A model generated the notes under the pieces. It saw only the letters and a program-made list of their open reading frames with translations. It made no database searches and had not been told where the DNA came from. Both the position numbers and the translations under genes were made by a program. 7,191 nucleotides of DNA from an uncultured Prevotella sp. Lineage in GTDB: Bacteria; Bacteroidota; Bacteroidia; Bacteroidales; Bacteroidaceae. Of this stretch, positions 5,903 through 7,191 are shown in pieces (the stretch's first letter is position 1; each line of letters begins with the position of its first letter). The stretch covers positions 1 through 7,191 of the forward strand of contig URLQ01000143.1 of the NCBI GenBank assembly GCA_900548745.1, in the 5' to 3' direction.

Positions 5903-5936
5903 CAACTTTCACCACACATGACACTATTTCTGACAT

Positions 5937-5955
5937 TTTTTTTGCACCTTTGCAC
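5937..5955 (+). promoter_or_regulatory. Possible promoter region of the antiporter gene
   Basis: The plus strand has CACCTTTG at 5945-5952, one base from TAnnTTTG, about 28 bases before the antiporter ATG. It overlaps a direct repeat of TTTGCAC (5941-5947 and 5949-5955). Either copy could form the -7 box; no clear -33 box is seen. Confidence 0.35.
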
Positions 5956-5980
5956 TAAAATTAGCAGAATAACACTAAAA

Positions 5981-7191
5981 ATGATTGCCAATATATCCCA
6001 TTATCTACCTATAACAGACCCTACGATGATATTCCTCGTGGTGATGTTTCTGATACTTGCCGCTCCTATCGTGATGGGCAAGTTGCGCATTCCGCATATC
6101 GTGGGAATGGTGCTTGCCGGTGTGCTTGTTGGCAAGTACGGACTGAACATTCTGGAGCGTGACAGCTCTTTCGAGCTTTTCGGAAAGGTGGGTCTGTACT
6201 ACATCATGTTTCTTGCCGGACTGGAGATGGACATAGAGGGACTGAAGAGCAATGGCACCAGGGTGCTCATCTTCGGTCTGCTCACCTTCCTGTTCCCCTT
6301 CATCATCACTTATCTGGCGAGTACATATATAATAGGTTATACCTCCACGGCGGCTCTTCTTCTGAGCAGCATCATGGCATCAAACACTCTCATCGCCTAC
6401 CCTATCATCTGCAAATACGGTCTGCAGAAGCATACCAGCGTGACGCTCTGTGTGGGGTCCTCGATGATAGCCCTCACCCTTGCCCTCATTGTGCTGGCAG
6501 CCATCGTGGGCTCTTTCGGCAGCGGGGCAGGACTGTCGTTCTGGGCGTTGTTTCTGTTTAAGATTGTACTGTTTGTCGTTGGCGGTGTTTTCATCCTACC
6601 ACGCCTGGCACGTTGGTTCCTTCGTCGCTTCAGCGATGCCGTGACGCAGTATATCTTCGTCATGGCTCTCCTGTTTCTCAGTGCCACGGTGTCCGGACTG
6701 ATCGGTCTTGAGGGTGTGTTCGGCGCATTCTTTGCCGGACTGATTCTCAACCGCTACATACCACATGTGTCACCACTCATGAACCGCATCGAGTTCATCG
6801 GCAACGCTCTCTTCATCCCCTATTTCCTTATCGGCGTGGGAATGTTGATAAACGTCCGGGTGCTCTTCTACGGCTGGCACACAGCATTTGTCATTTTCTG
6901 CATCATCTTCTTCGGCACCTTCGGCAAGGCGATAGCGGCATACCTGTCGCAGAGACTGTTCCGCCTGCCGCTGTCCAACGGCAACATGATGTTCGGACTG
7001 ACCTCAGCCCATGCCGCCGGCTCCATAGCCATCGTAATGGTGGGAATGAAGCTTGCCACGGCGCCGGGGGAATATCTCGTTGACTCCGACATGCTGAACG
7101 GCGTGGTCATAATGATTCTCTTCACCTGTGTGATAAGCTCGGTGGTCACAGACCGTGCCTCCCGCACCATCACTCTCACCGAGGGGCAACG
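5981..7191 (+). CDS. CPA2-type cation:proton antiporter, C-terminus beyond the window
   Basis: The frame is open from the ATG at 5981 to the last base, giving 403 residues without a stop. It is a polytopic inner-membrane protein with about 12 hydrophobic helices. Family marks are KLRIPHIVGMVLAGVLVG (34-51), MFLAGLEMD (76-84), the discontinuous helix ASNTLIAYP (133-141), LEGVFGAFFAGLILNR (243-258), FIGNALFIPYFLIGVGM (272-288), and GKAIAA with K316. This is the Na+(K+)/H+ exchanger fold of the KefB/NapA superfamily, acting in pH and cation balance. Related Bacteroidales proteins are about 700 residues with a cytoplasmic UspA-like tail, which would lie outside. As I recall relatives, the helix after ASNT carries an ITDT motif with the ion-binding Asp; here the place reads IALT (163-166) and has no acidic residue. 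Orientation is divergent from asd. Confidence 0.88.
   Translation, partial: MIANISHYLPITDPTMIFLVVMFLILAAPIVMGKLRIPHIVGMVLAGVLVGKYGLNILERDSSFELFGKVGLYYIMFLAGLEMDIEGLKSNGTRVLIFGLLTFLFPFIITYLASTYIIGYTSTAALLLSSIMASNTLIAYPIICKYGLQKHTSVTLCVGSSMIALTLALIVLAAIVGSFGSGAGLSFWALFLFKIVLFVVGGVFILPRLARWFLRRFSDAVTQYIFVMALLFLSATVSGLIGLEGVFGAFFAGLILNRYIPHVSPLMNRIEFIGNALFIPYFLIGVGMLINVRVLFYGWHTAFVIFCIIFFGTFGKAIAAYLSQRLFRLPLSNGNMMFGLTSAHAAGSIAIVMVGMKLATAPGEYLVDSDMLNGVVIMILFTCVISSVVTDRASRTITLTEGQ

Noticed and set aside
5856..5980. Riboswitch (lysine or similar) ahead of asd
   Set aside because: The leader from the -7 element to the asd start is only about 35 bases, too short for a lysine riboswitch, and no structured elements are seen.
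6397..7179. Minus-strand frames of 103-117 codons
   Set aside because: They are antisense to the antiporter, whose plus-strand frame is continuous and has clear family motifs; the reverse products are Arg/Thr/Pro-rich without domain features.

Overview
The window looks like chromosomal DNA of a Bacteroidales bacterium, most likely Prevotella or a close relative. The -7 promoter elements have the Bacteroidetes form TAnnTTTG. The OmpA-family porin has the barrel, coiled-coil and OmpA_C layout usual in this group. The small XRE regulator and the KefB-like antiporter are also of types common in Bacteroidales. The genus is inferred from memory of protein families, not from a search.

Right part (about 3.9-7.2 kb), ordinary core genes: asd (aspartate-semialdehyde dehydrogenase) and an iron/cobalamin-type ABC ATPase form a two-gene unit on the minus strand. 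A CPA2-type cation:proton antiporter runs divergently on the plus strand and is cut by the window end; because no stop codon is present it is easily missed. A strongly transcribed-looking OmpA-family gene lies at 2727-3893 (-), with its own promoter and a textbook intrinsic terminator.

Left part (about 0.08-2.63 kb), the accessory region: immediately downstream of the OmpA gene is a cassette of about 2.36 kb. In its direction of transcription it holds an XRE-type regulator, a 520-residue AlbA_2 (Schlafen-type) plus GHKL-like plus winged-helix protein, and the frameshifted remains of a small coiled-coil gene that began one base after the AlbA_2 stop. The cassette is bracketed by a direct repeat of about 202 bp, 76-277 and 2633-2835. 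Each copy holds the last 35 codons of the OmpA gene, its stop and its terminator. The right copy belongs to the intact gene; the left copy is an orphan tail on the far side of the cassette. This is the geometry of an islet that entered at the 3' end of a gene and left the gene complete, but the shared segment is far longer than a usual att core and no recombinase gene is visible.

How the parts relate: asd feeds the lysine/diaminopimelate, threonine and methionine branches; the ATPase would energise an importer whose permease is not in view; OmpA links outer membrane and peptidoglycan. The XRE/AlbA_2 pair is probably a self-regulated accessory (possibly defence-related) module parked between two copies of the OmpA terminator, which would insulate it from neighbours on both sides. 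At the far left, a possible minus-strand promoter points out of the window.
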